Shown in pieces: positions 17,082-24,471 of a DNA stretch of 39,656 bases. How positions within the stretch are numbered: position 1 is the first letter of the stretch; the number at the start of each line of letters is the position of its first letter. Below the pieces are notes generated by a model that searched no databases, was not told the origin of the DNA, and worked only from the letters and a program-made list of their open reading frames with translations. Location: positions 1-39,656 of the IMG/VR virus record IMGVR_UViG_3300042470_000865, one strand, 5' to 3'. The translations under genes and the position numbers were made by a program. The DNA comes from a virus.

Positions 17082-17110
17082 TTTACTCAGTGGTAAAAAT
17101 CATGTATAAT
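17082..17110 (+). promoter_or_regulatory. promoter, TTTACT-17-TATAAT
   Basis: TTTACT at 17082-17087 and TATAAT at 17105-17110 are separated by 17 bp, a near-consensus bacterial promoter just before the sigma-factor gene. An AAGGGAG site follows at 17113-17119. Confidence 0.78.
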
Positions 17111-17130
17111 TAAGGGAGTTGAATCGAGTT

Positions 17131-17721
17131 ATGTCCAACCAAAACACTCTCCAAGCAGCCGTCAAAGGCGATTCCAGGTCTATCACGGCCATCGTAGAAC
17201 AATATACTCCTCTCGTTCACAAAATCGTGAACAAATATGCTTGGATGTCTCCAGCCCACAGCCGCGAAGATCTAGTTCAAGAAGGACTGATGGGAGTTGT
17301 ACGAGCGATCGAAACATTTGACCTTGAGCGTGGTACTCGGTTTATGACTTGGGTTTATCCCCAAGTTCGCGGTGCGGTACAAGGCATTGCTCGCAAAGAC
17401 AATCGATTGCCAAAGTATCCTCTGTCGCTTGAGCAAAGCGATTGGGCCAAAAATCTAGAAGATCCCGAACAGTTCGAAGTAAAAGACGAATACGCATCGA
17501 GCTTGGTTCGCGACATTATTGTAGCGGGGTGCGGCTCGGTGAATAGTAAACGGGCACAGATCGTATGCGATCGCTATGGGTTGCTGGGACGTCCTGCTCT
17601 CCGACAAGGTGAGGTGGCTCGAAAACACGGTATGACCAAGCAAGCCATCAACTCTCACATCGCGCGGTTCTCGAAAATCATCCGTGAAAAACATCCCGAG
17701 CTGGAGGCTCTGATCAAGTGA
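17131..17721 (+). CDS. RNA polymerase sigma factor (sigma-70 family)
   Basis: A 196-residue sigma factor. Region 2 spans residues 18-92: IVEQYTPLVHKIVNKYA, EDLVQEGLMGVVRAIETFD, then TRFMTWVYPQVRGAVQGIARKDNR, the region 2.3/2.4 helix that opens and reads the -10 box. A C-terminal helix-turn-helix at about 165-192 (EVARKHGMTKQAINSHIARF) corresponds to region 4. Region 1 and most of region 3 are absent. It may be the late-gene specificity factor, functionally like T4 gp55 although not obviously similar in sequence. ATG 17131 is used; a TTG at 17119 lies upstream in frame. Confidence 0.9.
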   Translation: MSNQNTLQAAVKGDSRSITAIVEQYTPLVHKIVNKYAWMSPAHSREDLVQEGLMGVVRAIETFDLERGTRFMTWVYPQVRGAVQGIARKDNRLPKYPLSLEQSDWAKNLEDPEQFEVKDEYASSLVRDIIVAGCGSVNSKRAQIVCDRYGLLGRPALRQGEVARKHGMTKQAINSHIARFSKIIREKHPELEALIK

Positions 17722-18062
17722 TGCAGGGTAAAACCGTTATTGTCACTAAAGTTTTCGATGAAGACTGCGATATCTGCAAGCACATGAGCAAGCATGATCG
17801 AGCAACTTTCGAAAGTTTCGACGAAATCTCATACCAAGAAGTCAAACTCGACGACGTTATTAACCACCAGAACAACTTAACCAAAGTTCGAATCTACCAG
17901 GTTCTTGAACGTCATGCGGTCAACCCTGATTATACAATTGACCTTCCGGTGTATGTAATGCTCTCGAAACAGGGACAATATAAAGGTCACGTCGTCGGGG
18001 CTGCCACAATCGTTGAACTTCGTGACAAAATCAAAGAGTGTATCGAGGACACCCCTGAATAA
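17721..18062 (+). CDS. thioredoxin/glutaredoxin-like protein
   Basis: A 113-residue protein with a thioredoxin-fold layout: strand, then redox pair C16-D-I-C19 at the start of helix 1, then the cis-proline strand DLPVYVML at about residue 76. It probably reduces ribonucleotide reductase or the peroxiredoxin encoded nearby. It starts in a TGATG overlap with the sigma gene, so the two are cotranscribed. Confidence 0.75.
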   Translation: MQGKTVIVTKVFDEDCDICKHMSKHDRATFESFDEISYQEVKLDDVINHQNNLTKVRIYQVLERHAVNPDYTIDLPVYVMLSKQGQYKGHVVGAATIVELRDKIKECIEDTPE

Positions 18063-18078
18063 TCGGAGGATTTATGAG

Positions 18079-18405
18079 TTGGGACATCACGTTTTAGTCA
18101 GCCTTTATGGCATCTCATTCCGTTTGCTGGATGATCTTGCAGGGATACGCGAGGCATTCGAAAAAGCCGTTGAAGTGTGCGGAGCCACAGTCCTTAATCG
18201 CTTCTCCCACCAGTTCCATCCTCAAGGGGTTACCATCGTGTATGCCCTGGCGGAGTCTCATATCTCGATTCACACCTTTCCTGAAGAGGGTTGCTGTGCG
18301 ATAGATGTGTATACCTGTGGAGACATGAACTCCAAAAAAGGTATGCAAGTCCTAATCGATTACTTCAACCCCATTGAAGTTTCTATGCAGGAGATCAACC
18401 GATGA
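18079..18405 (+). CDS. speD: S-adenosylmethionine decarboxylase SpeD (TTG start)
   Basis: A 108-residue prokaryotic AdoMet decarboxylase proenzyme used in polyamine synthesis. The self-cleavage site E59-S60 lies in LAESHISIHTFPE; H65 and C80 (DVYTCG) are the usual active-site residues, and GHHVLVSLYG is the family N-terminus. The obvious ATG at 18074 is out of frame and meets a stop after 7 codons. TTG 18079, 8 bases after GGAGGA, restores the expected N-terminus. Either TTG is the real start or a single-base indel separates ATG 18074 from the frame. Confidence 0.88.
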   Translation: MGHHVLVSLYGISFRLLDDLAGIREAFEKAVEVCGATVLNRFSHQFHPQGVTIVYALAESHISIHTFPEEGCCAIDVYTCGDMNSKKGMQVLIDYFNPIEVSMQEINR

Positions 18406-18533
18406 AAACGAAAAAACTGATAAAAGACGCTCTGAAACACCCCGAACGTTGGAGTTGGGCAGAGCTAGTATTCTTTCGTAAGTGGCTTGAAAATCGTAAA
18501 GCGAAAAAAGCAGAAAAGCATAAACAAAAATAG
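18402..18533 (+). CDS. small basic protein, 43 aa
   Basis: Begins ATG 18402, overlapping the speD stop as ATGA, and ends at 18533. The sequence (MKTKKLIKDALKHPERWSWA, ELVFFRKWLE, then a Lys-rich tail) is amphipathic and strongly basic. No family known to me. Confidence 0.6.
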   Translation: MKTKKLIKDALKHPERWSWAELVFFRKWLENRKAKKAEKHKQK

Positions 18534-18560
18534 TTTACGAATCTTTACGTTTACTATACT
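18534..18560 (+). promoter_or_regulatory. promoter of the hli operon, TTTACG-15-TATACT
   Basis: TTTACG at 18534-18539 and TATACT at 18555-18560. A second GTTTAC at 18549-18554 directly abuts the -10 box. Confidence 0.68.
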
Positions 18561-18583
18561 ATTGCCGTCTACCGGTTATACTA

Positions 18584-18778
18584 ATGACGGTCACTACGAA
18601 CGAGTTAGGTCAACAAAATATGTGGGCAAAAGAGCCCACCATGTATTACGAAAACTACGGAATGCTCACTCCGAACCAAGTTAAAGAACGCACCAACGGT
18701 CGCTGGGCCATGATGGGAATCATCGCTGGCGCTCTGTCTTACGCTCTCACTGGCAAACTTTTCTTCGGAGTATTCTGA
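18584..18778 (+). CDS. hli: high-light-inducible protein (Hli) 1
   Basis: A 64-residue thylakoid protein with one membrane helix and the chlorophyll-binding motif NGRWAMMG, ending in TGKLFFGVF. Hli proteins bind pigments and protect photosystem II under light stress; cyanophage copies are thought to preserve host photosynthesis during infection. ATG 18584 is used; ATG 18620 is an alternative that would shorten the N-terminus by 12 residues. Confidence 0.93.
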   Translation: MTVTTNELGQQNMWAKEPTMYYENYGMLTPNQVKERTNGRWAMMGIIAGALSYALTGKLFFGVF

Positions 18779-18891
18779 TGGGCTTCAACGATAACAACGA
18801 AAAGCTGAACGGGCGTTTAGCAATGATGGGTATTGTCGCTGCCATTGGCGCGTACCTCACCACTGGTCAAATCATTCCTGGAGTTTGGTGA
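18778..18891 (+). CDS. hli: high-light-inducible protein (Hli) 2, 37 aa
   Basis: A minimal Hli protein that starts in a TGATG overlap with the first. It contains the complete motif KLNGRLAMMG and the ending TTGQIIPGVW, which matches the usual Hli C-terminus more closely than copy 1. At 37 residues it is little more than the membrane helix. Confidence 0.9.
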   Translation: MGFNDNNEKLNGRLAMMGIVAAIGAYLTTGQIIPGVW

Positions 18892-18980
18892 CTGAGCCGG
18901 TACACAGTATTACCGTATTCATGGTTATTCTGTTAGCCGGAACAGCCTACATTATCTATCGCGTTTTGACCTATGACTGA
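18888..18980 (+). CDS. membrane microprotein, 30 aa (GTG start)
   Basis: GTG 18888 overlaps the Hli 2 stop as GTGA. The predicted peptide has one membrane helix (residues 7-25: SITVFMVILLAGTAYIIYR). Its size and form resemble single-helix photosystem subunits, but I could not match it to any named Psb or Pet protein. Confidence 0.5.
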   Translation: MTEPVHSITVFMVILLAGTAYIIYRVLTYD

Positions 18981-19059
18981 GATCATTTTTACAGTGACTT
19001 CTGTCGCTTTTTTCGTGCTTCTTGCACACTCTGTAAATCAACTTGCTGAAACTTACTGA
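18973..19059 (+). CDS. membrane microprotein, 28 aa
   Basis: ATG 18973 overlaps the preceding frame by 8 bases. The peptide MTEIIFTVTSVAFFVLLAHS, then VNQLAETY, is one hydrophobic helix with a polar tail. It lies one base before the peroxiredoxin ATG. Unassigned; possibly a photosystem-associated single-helix peptide. Confidence 0.5.
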   Translation: MTEIIFTVTSVAFFVLLAHSVNQLAETY

Positions 19060-19060
19060 C

Positions 19061-19570
19061 ATGCACATCGTTCCCTCTGTTACTTTCAAGTTCCGCCGCG
19101 ATGGCGAGTTCGTGGATGTTACAACGGATGACCTCTTCAAAGGCAAACGAGTCGTCCTCTTCTCGTTGCCTGGCGCTTTCACTCCCACCTGCTCAACATT
19201 TCAACTTCCCGGATTCGAGCTGGACTACCAAAAGTTCAAGGAAGCAGGAATCGACGAGATCTATTGTGTCTCTGTCAACGACGGTTTCGTAATGAACGCC
19301 TGGGCCAAAGATCAAAACATTGTAAATGTGAAAATGATCCCCGACGGTAACGCCGAGTTCACTCGTCTGATGGGCATGGAAGTTACCAAGCTCAACCTCG
19401 GTTTCGGTTTCCGCTCCTGGCGCTACGCTGCTGTTATTGATGACGGCAAGGTTGAGTGGATGGTTGAAGAACCAGGTCGATGCAACGATTGCACCGAAGA
19501 CCCTTACGTAAACACTACTCCTGAGAAGGTCTTAGAATATGTCACTAACAATGTGGTGGCCCTCGCTTGA
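19061..19570 (+). CDS. peroxiredoxin (Prx5 type)
   Basis: A 169-residue thiol peroxidase that detoxifies peroxides. The peroxidatic Cys is C44 in PGAFTPTCS, and the GM.VTKLNLGFGFRSWRYA segment is typical of the Prx5/AhpE group. Two further Cys (CNDC) sit near the C-terminus. It lies in the Hli operon, consistent with defence against photo-oxidative stress. ATG 19061 is used; an in-frame TTG at 19043 is unlikely. Confidence 0.93.
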   Translation: MHIVPSVTFKFRRDGEFVDVTTDDLFKGKRVVLFSLPGAFTPTCSTFQLPGFELDYQKFKEAGIDEIYCVSVNDGFVMNAWAKDQNIVNVKMIPDGNAEFTRLMGMEVTKLNLGFGFRSWRYAAVIDDGKVEWMVEEPGRCNDCTEDPYVNTTPEKVLEYVTNNVVALA

Positions 19571-19805
19571 GGCATTTGACGATCTAACCGTTGAGGATGC
19601 CGAGAACGGGTTTACTCTCTCGGCTCCTGACGATACTGAATGCGGTGAGTGGTTGGCATTCTGGAACCAGGATGAAGCTCATCACATGGTGTTCGAAAAA
19701 GAGTTCACCGAAGTTATTAAACACTACGCAAACCAAACCCTAGAGCAACATGGCCAAACTGAAGCAATCTCTGACGAACAAGATTGTAATCGAACCGAAG
19801 CCTAA
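19539..19805 (+). CDS. hypothetical acidic protein, 88 aa
   Basis: Overlaps the peroxiredoxin end by 32 bases, or 20 bases if ATG 19551 is used. Acidic with a helical second half (WLAFWNQDEAHHMVFEKEFTEVIKHYANQTL). Its last 56 bases overlap the next basic protein. No function assigned. Confidence 0.55.
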   Translation: MSLTMWWPSLEAFDDLTVEDAENGFTLSAPDDTECGEWLAFWNQDEAHHMVFEKEFTEVIKHYANQTLEQHGQTEAISDEQDCNRTEA

Positions 19806-19896
19806 GAAAACGGCTCAGGGACGTTCACGGAACACGAACCTAGCCGCCACCCCAACTCGCGCAAAACGTCGCCGTTATCGCGGTCAAGGTAAATGA
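19750..19896 (+). CDS. small highly basic protein, 48 aa
   Basis: ATG 19750 opens a 48-residue frame with an Arg/Lys-rich end (TRAKRRRYRGQGK). The start nests in the end of the preceding gene, and its stop overlaps the next start as ATGA. Its charge suggests nucleic-acid or ribosome binding; this is inference. Confidence 0.6.
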   Translation: MAKLKQSLTNKIVIEPKPKKTAQGRSRNTNLAATPTRAKRRRYRGQGK

Positions 19897-20132
19897 TCCT
19901 GCAGCTCAACCCACCCCTACCGCTCATTACATCCAAGGGTAAAGGTTGGGCACACTTACTCATAGACTACTCGCAGGAGCACGATCTTCTGTGGGTGGTC
20001 TTTTTGAATCAGAGCGGGGAGTGTTGGACCTTCCCGAACTCCGAGATTCGCATCGACACTAACCTCTCTCTTAAACGCTATGACCTTTCTAGCAGTAGCC
20101 CTGGGCTCCCTGATCGGATCGTTCCTGGGTAA
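19893..20132 (+). CDS. hypothetical protein, 79 aa
   Basis: A beta-rich small protein (PLPLITSKGKGWAHLLIDYS; DLLWVVFLNQSGECWTFPNSEIR) resembling short proteins in other cyanophages that carry a GECWT-x-x-N-x-E-x-R ending. Function unknown. ATGA overlap at 19893. Confidence 0.65.
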   Translation: MILQLNPPLPLITSKGKGWAHLLIDYSQEHDLLWVVFLNQSGECWTFPNSEIRIDTNLSLKRYDLSSSSPGLPDRIVPG

Positions 20133-20280
20133 TGTGTCGGTATTTCTCGTTATTGGCACCATGGCAAAAAAGGTCGAGAAAAAACAACTCGAAGAACTGC
20201 AAAAAATGCAGCAAGGTTACCTTGACCTGGTGCAACGAGAGAAAATCCGCATGGAAAAATATGCAAAAATGGAGTCCTGA
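20080..20280 (+). CDS. membrane protein with coiled-coil tail, 66 aa
   Basis: Residues 4-26 form a membrane helix (LAVALGSLIGSFLGNVSVFLVIG), followed by a charged coiled coil (KKVEKKQLEELQKMQQGYLD). It overlaps the preceding gene by 53 bases. Unknown role; a spanin or membrane-adaptor function is only a guess. Confidence 0.6.
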   Translation: MTFLAVALGSLIGSFLGNVSVFLVIGTMAKKVEKKQLEELQKMQQGYLDLVQREKIRMEKYAKMES

Positions 20281-20281
20281 G

Positions 20282-20309
20282 TTTACTTAGGGCTCTTTTC
20301 GAGTATACT
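20282..20309 (+). promoter_or_regulatory. promoter, TTTACT-16-TATACT
   Basis: TTTACT at 20282-20287 and TATACT at 20304-20309. AGTTTACT and AGTATACT form an imperfect inverted repeat around the spacer. It starts the RNR operon. Confidence 0.7.
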
Positions 20310-20330
20310 GTTTTTATCTGTTCAAACTAC

Positions 20331-20927
20331 ATGAACATCTTCGCTGTAAACAACGACCCTCGCCTCGCCGCTTGCGACCTGCCCGACAAACTGATCGTAA
20401 AGATGCCTACAGAGTCGCTTCAACTGCTGACTCCGTGGGCGTTTAATGTCCATGGCGTTTACACCAAAAAACCTGACGGGACCACTTACGGTATCAAAGG
20501 ATTCGCTCATCATCCTTGTGCAAAATGGCTCTACGAAAGTCCCTCAAATGTTTGGTGGTTGCTATACCATGCGATTTCTATGACCGAGGAGTACACTCGA
20601 CGCTACAACAAACAGCATGGAGTCTTTCACGGTCTTGATCAACTCAGTCATTTAATCTTAGGTCAACACAAAGACTACAACTGGCACGAGCATACCGAGT
20701 TCGTTCAGGCAATGCCCGAAGAGTTCAAAGTTCCCGGCGATCCCGTCCAAGCGTATCGCAACTACATCAACGGATATAAAGGATACGCGGAGTGGCGTTA
20801 CAGCAACAAGCCCGACTGGTGGGATGAAACAAAGCACGAACCCGTGCGTAACCAATATCTCGCTGAGCGAGAAGCCAAACGTATGAAACGCAGAAATGAG
20901 CATTCGAGAGTACCGTCAACCGTATAA
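20331..20927 (+). CDS. conserved phage protein of the 'MNIF..D.DP' family
   Basis: A 198-residue protein with the pattern of a phage/bacterial family: MNIFxxxxDPxxAAxxxxDKxxVKMxxESxQLL, then HHPCAKW..ES..N..WLL, then EEYTRRYNK.H, then EFKVPGDPVQAYRNY, then KPDWW. Members are often annotated as pyrimidine-dimer DNA glycosylase, although I see no clear similarity to T4 endonuclease V, so that function is uncertain. It is first in the RNR operon and overlaps nrdB by 32 bases. Confidence 0.7.
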   Translation: MNIFAVNNDPRLAACDLPDKLIVKMPTESLQLLTPWAFNVHGVYTKKPDGTTYGIKGFAHHPCAKWLYESPSNVWWLLYHAISMTEEYTRRYNKQHGVFHGLDQLSHLILGQHKDYNWHEHTEFVQAMPEEFKVPGDPVQAYRNYINGYKGYAEWRYSNKPDWWDETKHEPVRNQYLAEREAKRMKRRNEHSRVPSTV

Positions 20928-21870
20928 AATCAACGGGGAGTTTGAGTTCCCTCAGTTTTTTGAAGCCTATCAAAAAGCATTATCGTCAGTCTGGCGCCCG
21001 CAAGAAGTTTCTTTCGAGAGCGACATTCGTGATTGGCAAACCTCGTCTCAAGACGAACGCGAGATTATCGGAGGTATTTTACGAGGGTTCACACAGCTTG
21101 AGTGTCACGTCAGCGACTACTGGGCGAACATTCCAAACTGGTTTCCAAAGCACGAAGTTGCTGCGGTAGCGAGAGCGTTCTCTTTGTCGGAAGTCGTTCA
21201 CGCTGAAGCGTACAATCTGCTTTCGGACACACTCGGTCTCGATGAGTTTGAGGCATTTCTTGGTGACCCCGTTGCTCAACAAAAGATCAACTATTTCCTC
21301 GAAGATAAAGACATTAAAGAGTCACTTGCTGTGTTTAGTGGCGCTGGAGAGGGGGTTAGCTTATTTAGCTCATTTGCTGTTCTTCTCTCGCTTAACCTTA
21401 CAGGGCGGTTCAAGGGCATCGCTCAAATCATTTCCTGGTCAGCGCTCGATGAACAGCAACACTCCGACACCGGAATCAAACTTTTTCAAGAACTGACAGC
21501 AGAAGATCCCCTTACACTCGAGGAAACTCGTAATATCGTTCAAGGGTTCGACGCAGTTATTGAGAATGAGTTTGCGTTCTTGGAAAAAATCTTCGAGGGT
21601 CGTACCCTGAGCACCATCCAGAAAGGTGATGTTCGAGAATACATTCTCTATCGGGCTAACGACCGATTGGCGCGTCTGGGTGTGCAAAAGGTGTTTAAAT
21701 ATGACGAACCCTCTGCAAACCGTATTAAAGATTGGTTCCACCCTCTTATGGCAGGAGCCACCAGTACCGACTTCTTCGCTCAGTCGAAAGATGGCGGAAA
21801 CTACATTAGCAAACCAACCCAGGATTTCATGGGTGTTAATCTGAAAACCCTCGACCTTGTCCTCGCATGA
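20896..21870 (+). CDS. nrdB: ribonucleotide reductase class I beta subunit NrdB
   Basis: A 324-residue radical-generating subunit. Di-iron ligands are E69 (LECH), E99 and H102 (EVVH), E152 (GEGVS), and E186 and H189 (DEQQH). Tyrosyl-radical residue Y106 sits four after H102, as Y122 does after H118 in E. coli NrdB. The first ligand is Glu rather than the Asp of E. coli. With NrdA it makes deoxynucleotides. It overlaps nrdA by ATGA at 21867, so the two are translationally coupled. Confidence 0.95.
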   Translation: MSIREYRQPYKINGEFEFPQFFEAYQKALSSVWRPQEVSFESDIRDWQTSSQDEREIIGGILRGFTQLECHVSDYWANIPNWFPKHEVAAVARAFSLSEVVHAEAYNLLSDTLGLDEFEAFLGDPVAQQKINYFLEDKDIKESLAVFSGAGEGVSLFSSFAVLLSLNLTGRFKGIAQIISWSALDEQQHSDTGIKLFQELTAEDPLTLEETRNIVQGFDAVIENEFAFLEKIFEGRTLSTIQKGDVREYILYRANDRLARLGVQKVFKYDEPSANRIKDWFHPLMAGATSTDFFAQSKDGGNYISKPTQDFMGVNLKTLDLVLA

Positions 21871-23771
21871 TGATCGCTCCCGAATGGCTCTCCGAGGAGG
21901 GCATGCATACATTATCAGCAGGTTACCTGCTTCCGGGGGAAACTCCACGAGCGATGTTCGAACGGGTGGCAAAGGCAGCAGCAACAATCAATGAAGACCC
22001 TACACTCTTTGACGATCTCTTTACTTGCCTTTGGAATGGGTGGCTTGGCCTCGCTTCTCCCGTTGCTGCTAACTTCGGGACTTCACGGGCACTTCCGATC
22101 TCTTGCTATAGTGTTCACCTTAGTGATAGTGTCAGCAGTATTTATTCGCACCTTAAGGAGGTAGCTCAACTGAGCAAAAATGGAGGCGGTGTTGGCGTTT
22201 ATTTTGGTGATGTTCGTCCTGCCGGTGCTCCGATTAGCGGCGGTGGGAAGTCGACCGGCGTTGTACCCTGGGCGCAACAATATGACTTGTGCGCAAGGGT
22301 CGTCTCGCAAGGTGGAGTACGTCGCGGATCGTTCGCAATCTATCTACCAATCGACCACCCCGATGTCCCAGAGTTGCTACGCGCTAAAGATCATAGTAAA
22401 GGCGATCCTCGAAAATTTGTCGACTCGAACGTTGCGTTGACAATCACTGACGAGTGGGTCGAGTCAATGATTGCTGGGGACACCCACAAGCAAGAACTTT
22501 TCAGCGAAGTCCTTAAAACTCGCATGATCTCCGGATCCCCTTACCTTGTCTTCATCGACAACGCAAACCGTCAAAACCCTGAGTGTTACACCGAACGTGG
22601 ACTGTCTGTAAAAACCTCAAACCTCTGTTCAGAAATCTTCCTGCATACCGATGAGCATCATACGTTCGTCTGCGTCCTTAGCAGCCTCAATCTTAGTCGG
22701 TACGACGAGTTTAGTGGTTGGAAATCTTCTACTTCTGGACGTACAGTCCCCGAACTCGCGATTCATCTCCTGGATGCAGTCGTTTCAGAGTTCATTCGTA
22801 AAGCAAAAGACAAAGTTGGACTCGGTCGTTCCGTCCGCTTTGCCGAAAAATCTCGTGCCCTAGGTCTCGGGACCATGGGTCTGCACACTCTGTATCAGAA
22901 ACGTGGACTCCCCTTCAGCTCGCCTGGCGCTCGCGAACTCAACCTCGAAGCGCATCGTTGGATTCGAGAGCAATCCGAAATTGCCTCACGAGAACTGGCC
23001 ACCAAGTTCGGGGAACCAGAATGGTGTTTAGGAAGCGGTATGCGTCACACTCACCTTCTCGCTGTTGCTCCTACTCGGACAAACAGTGTTATCAGTGGAG
23101 CGTTTAGCCAAGGCATTGAGCCGATTGACTCCAACTACTTCGTAGCCAAACAAGCTAAGGGTACCTATGTTCGAAAAAATCCAGTTCTTGAGAAACTTCT
23201 CTGCGACCGAGGGGTTGGACCCGAGATTTGGGAAGAGATCCTGAAATCAAAAGGCAGCGTTCAAGATCTGAACTGCTTGTCTGATGAAGAAAAAGAAGTC
23301 TTTAAAACAGCCCGTGAAATCGATCAGTTCGAGTTGGTCAAACAAGCGGCTGATCGCCAAAAGTTTATCTGCCAAGGACAATCGCTAAACTTATTTGTAG
23401 ATCCTGAATCTGATCCGGCGTATATTATGCGCCTGCATCTTTCCGCCTGGAAAATGGGTCTCAAGTCTTTGTATTATCTGAAGTCTTCTTCTCTGCTTAC
23501 TCAAAAGAAAGTAGTCCCAGCCCTTATTGTCACAAGAGCAGAATGCCCTTGGTGTGAAAAACTTAAAGAGTTGCTCCGCACCGAAGGAATCCACTATCAA
23601 GAGATTAGTAAAAAAGAAGCAGAAGAGAAAGGATACTGGAATCCTGAGTGGAAAACAGTTCCTCAGATGTGGCTTTACAAGAAACACATCGGCGGATACA
23701 CCGACTATGTTAATCTAAAATCTCAACCTACAGAACAAACGTATGCCGACTGTCTCTCCTGCGAAGCCTAA
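21867..23771 (+). CDS. nrdA: ribonucleotide reductase alpha subunit NrdA with internal glutaredoxin domain
   Basis: A 634-residue catalytic subunit. Active-site residues are C80 (PISC), N252, C254 and E256 (SNLCSE), and C269; the radical-path tyrosines are Y536-Y537. There is no N-terminal ATP cone, so dATP overall-activity control is probably lost. Residues about 548-615 form a glutaredoxin-like domain with CPWC (560-563), TVP (597-599) and GGYTD. It is inserted before the usual C-terminal swinging Cys pair (C629, C632 in ADCLSCEA). The enzyme may therefore carry its own reductant. Confidence 0.95.
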   Translation: MMIAPEWLSEEGMHTLSAGYLLPGETPRAMFERVAKAAATINEDPTLFDDLFTCLWNGWLGLASPVAANFGTSRALPISCYSVHLSDSVSSIYSHLKEVAQLSKNGGGVGVYFGDVRPAGAPISGGGKSTGVVPWAQQYDLCARVVSQGGVRRGSFAIYLPIDHPDVPELLRAKDHSKGDPRKFVDSNVALTITDEWVESMIAGDTHKQELFSEVLKTRMISGSPYLVFIDNANRQNPECYTERGLSVKTSNLCSEIFLHTDEHHTFVCVLSSLNLSRYDEFSGWKSSTSGRTVPELAIHLLDAVVSEFIRKAKDKVGLGRSVRFAEKSRALGLGTMGLHTLYQKRGLPFSSPGARELNLEAHRWIREQSEIASRELATKFGEPEWCLGSGMRHTHLLAVAPTRTNSVISGAFSQGIEPIDSNYFVAKQAKGTYVRKNPVLEKLLCDRGVGPEIWEEILKSKGSVQDLNCLSDEEKEVFKTAREIDQFELVKQAADRQKFICQGQSLNLFVDPESDPAYIMRLHLSAWKMGLKSLYYLKSSSLLTQKKVVPALIVTRAECPWCEKLKELLRTEGIHYQEISKKEAEEKGYWNPEWKTVPQMWLYKKHIGGYTDYVNLKSQPTEQTYADCLSCEA

Positions 23772-23772
23772 A

Positions 23773-24471
23773 ATGACACGCCGTCGTCATAAAAAGTATC
23801 CCGGTTTAACTCCTGAGCAACAAGCTTTAGTAGAAGAGCACAAATGGATTTCAGGTAGATTGGCCTATGGTGCAAAATGTCTGACGGGAGGGCACACGGG
23901 ATCTTTAACGCGGGAAGATTTAGAGTCCATCGCAAACTTTGCTCTTTGTGTCGCAGCTACGCGATACAAGCCAGAAATGAGTGTGAAGTACAGCACCTAC
24001 GCCTGGAATACCGCGAGGGGTTATATCCAACATGCCCTTCGCGACTATTCTCGAATGGTGCGAACTCCGCGTTGGATCGCAAACTATAAAAACCAAGTTT
24101 CAGAGTTGGCTGCCGAAGGAAAAAGTTACAAAGAGATAGCCGACATTTTAGGATTAGACGAGTCTAAAGTCCTTAACTGCGAAATGTCCGGAAATAACTA
24201 CCACGTTTCTTACGACAGTTCTCCCGATGATTGGGTAACTCCTGAGTTTGTTTATGATTTTGAGGAGCACAAGGCCACGTTACTGTCTCCTGAACTTATC
24301 GCACAAATCCGTTTACTAAGTGAAGCGGAAATGTCTATGCTGATCAAGTACATTGAAGGCTCGCCTGTGAGTGCGGAAGAGCATGAATGGGCTGCAGAAA
24401 AGTTTTTTGAACTTCAAGGAATCGCACATGGAATGGCCGGACAAGTTTCAGATGAGCCCTTTTCCGATTGA
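23773..24471 (+). CDS. second sigma-70-like factor
   Basis: A 232-residue protein. Residues 18-92 match sigma region 2: LVEEHKWISGRLAYGAKCL, EDLESIANFALCVAATRYKP, YSTYAWNTARGYIQHALRDY. MVRTPRW follows at the place where region 3 usually begins with 'vRiPr', and then a helix-turn-helix at 112-135 (GKSYKEIADILGLDESKV). The C-terminal 90 residues are acidic and unassigned. A start at 23743 is possible but overlaps nrdA by 29 bases. Together with the 17131 gene, the phage has two sigma-type proteins. Confidence 0.78.
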   Translation: MTRRRHKKYPGLTPEQQALVEEHKWISGRLAYGAKCLTGGHTGSLTREDLESIANFALCVAATRYKPEMSVKYSTYAWNTARGYIQHALRDYSRMVRTPRWIANYKNQVSELAAEGKSYKEIADILGLDESKVLNCEMSGNNYHVSYDSSPDDWVTPEFVYDFEEHKATLLSPELIAQIRLLSEAEMSMLIKYIEGSPVSAEEHEWAAEKFFELQGIAHGMAGQVSDEPFSD

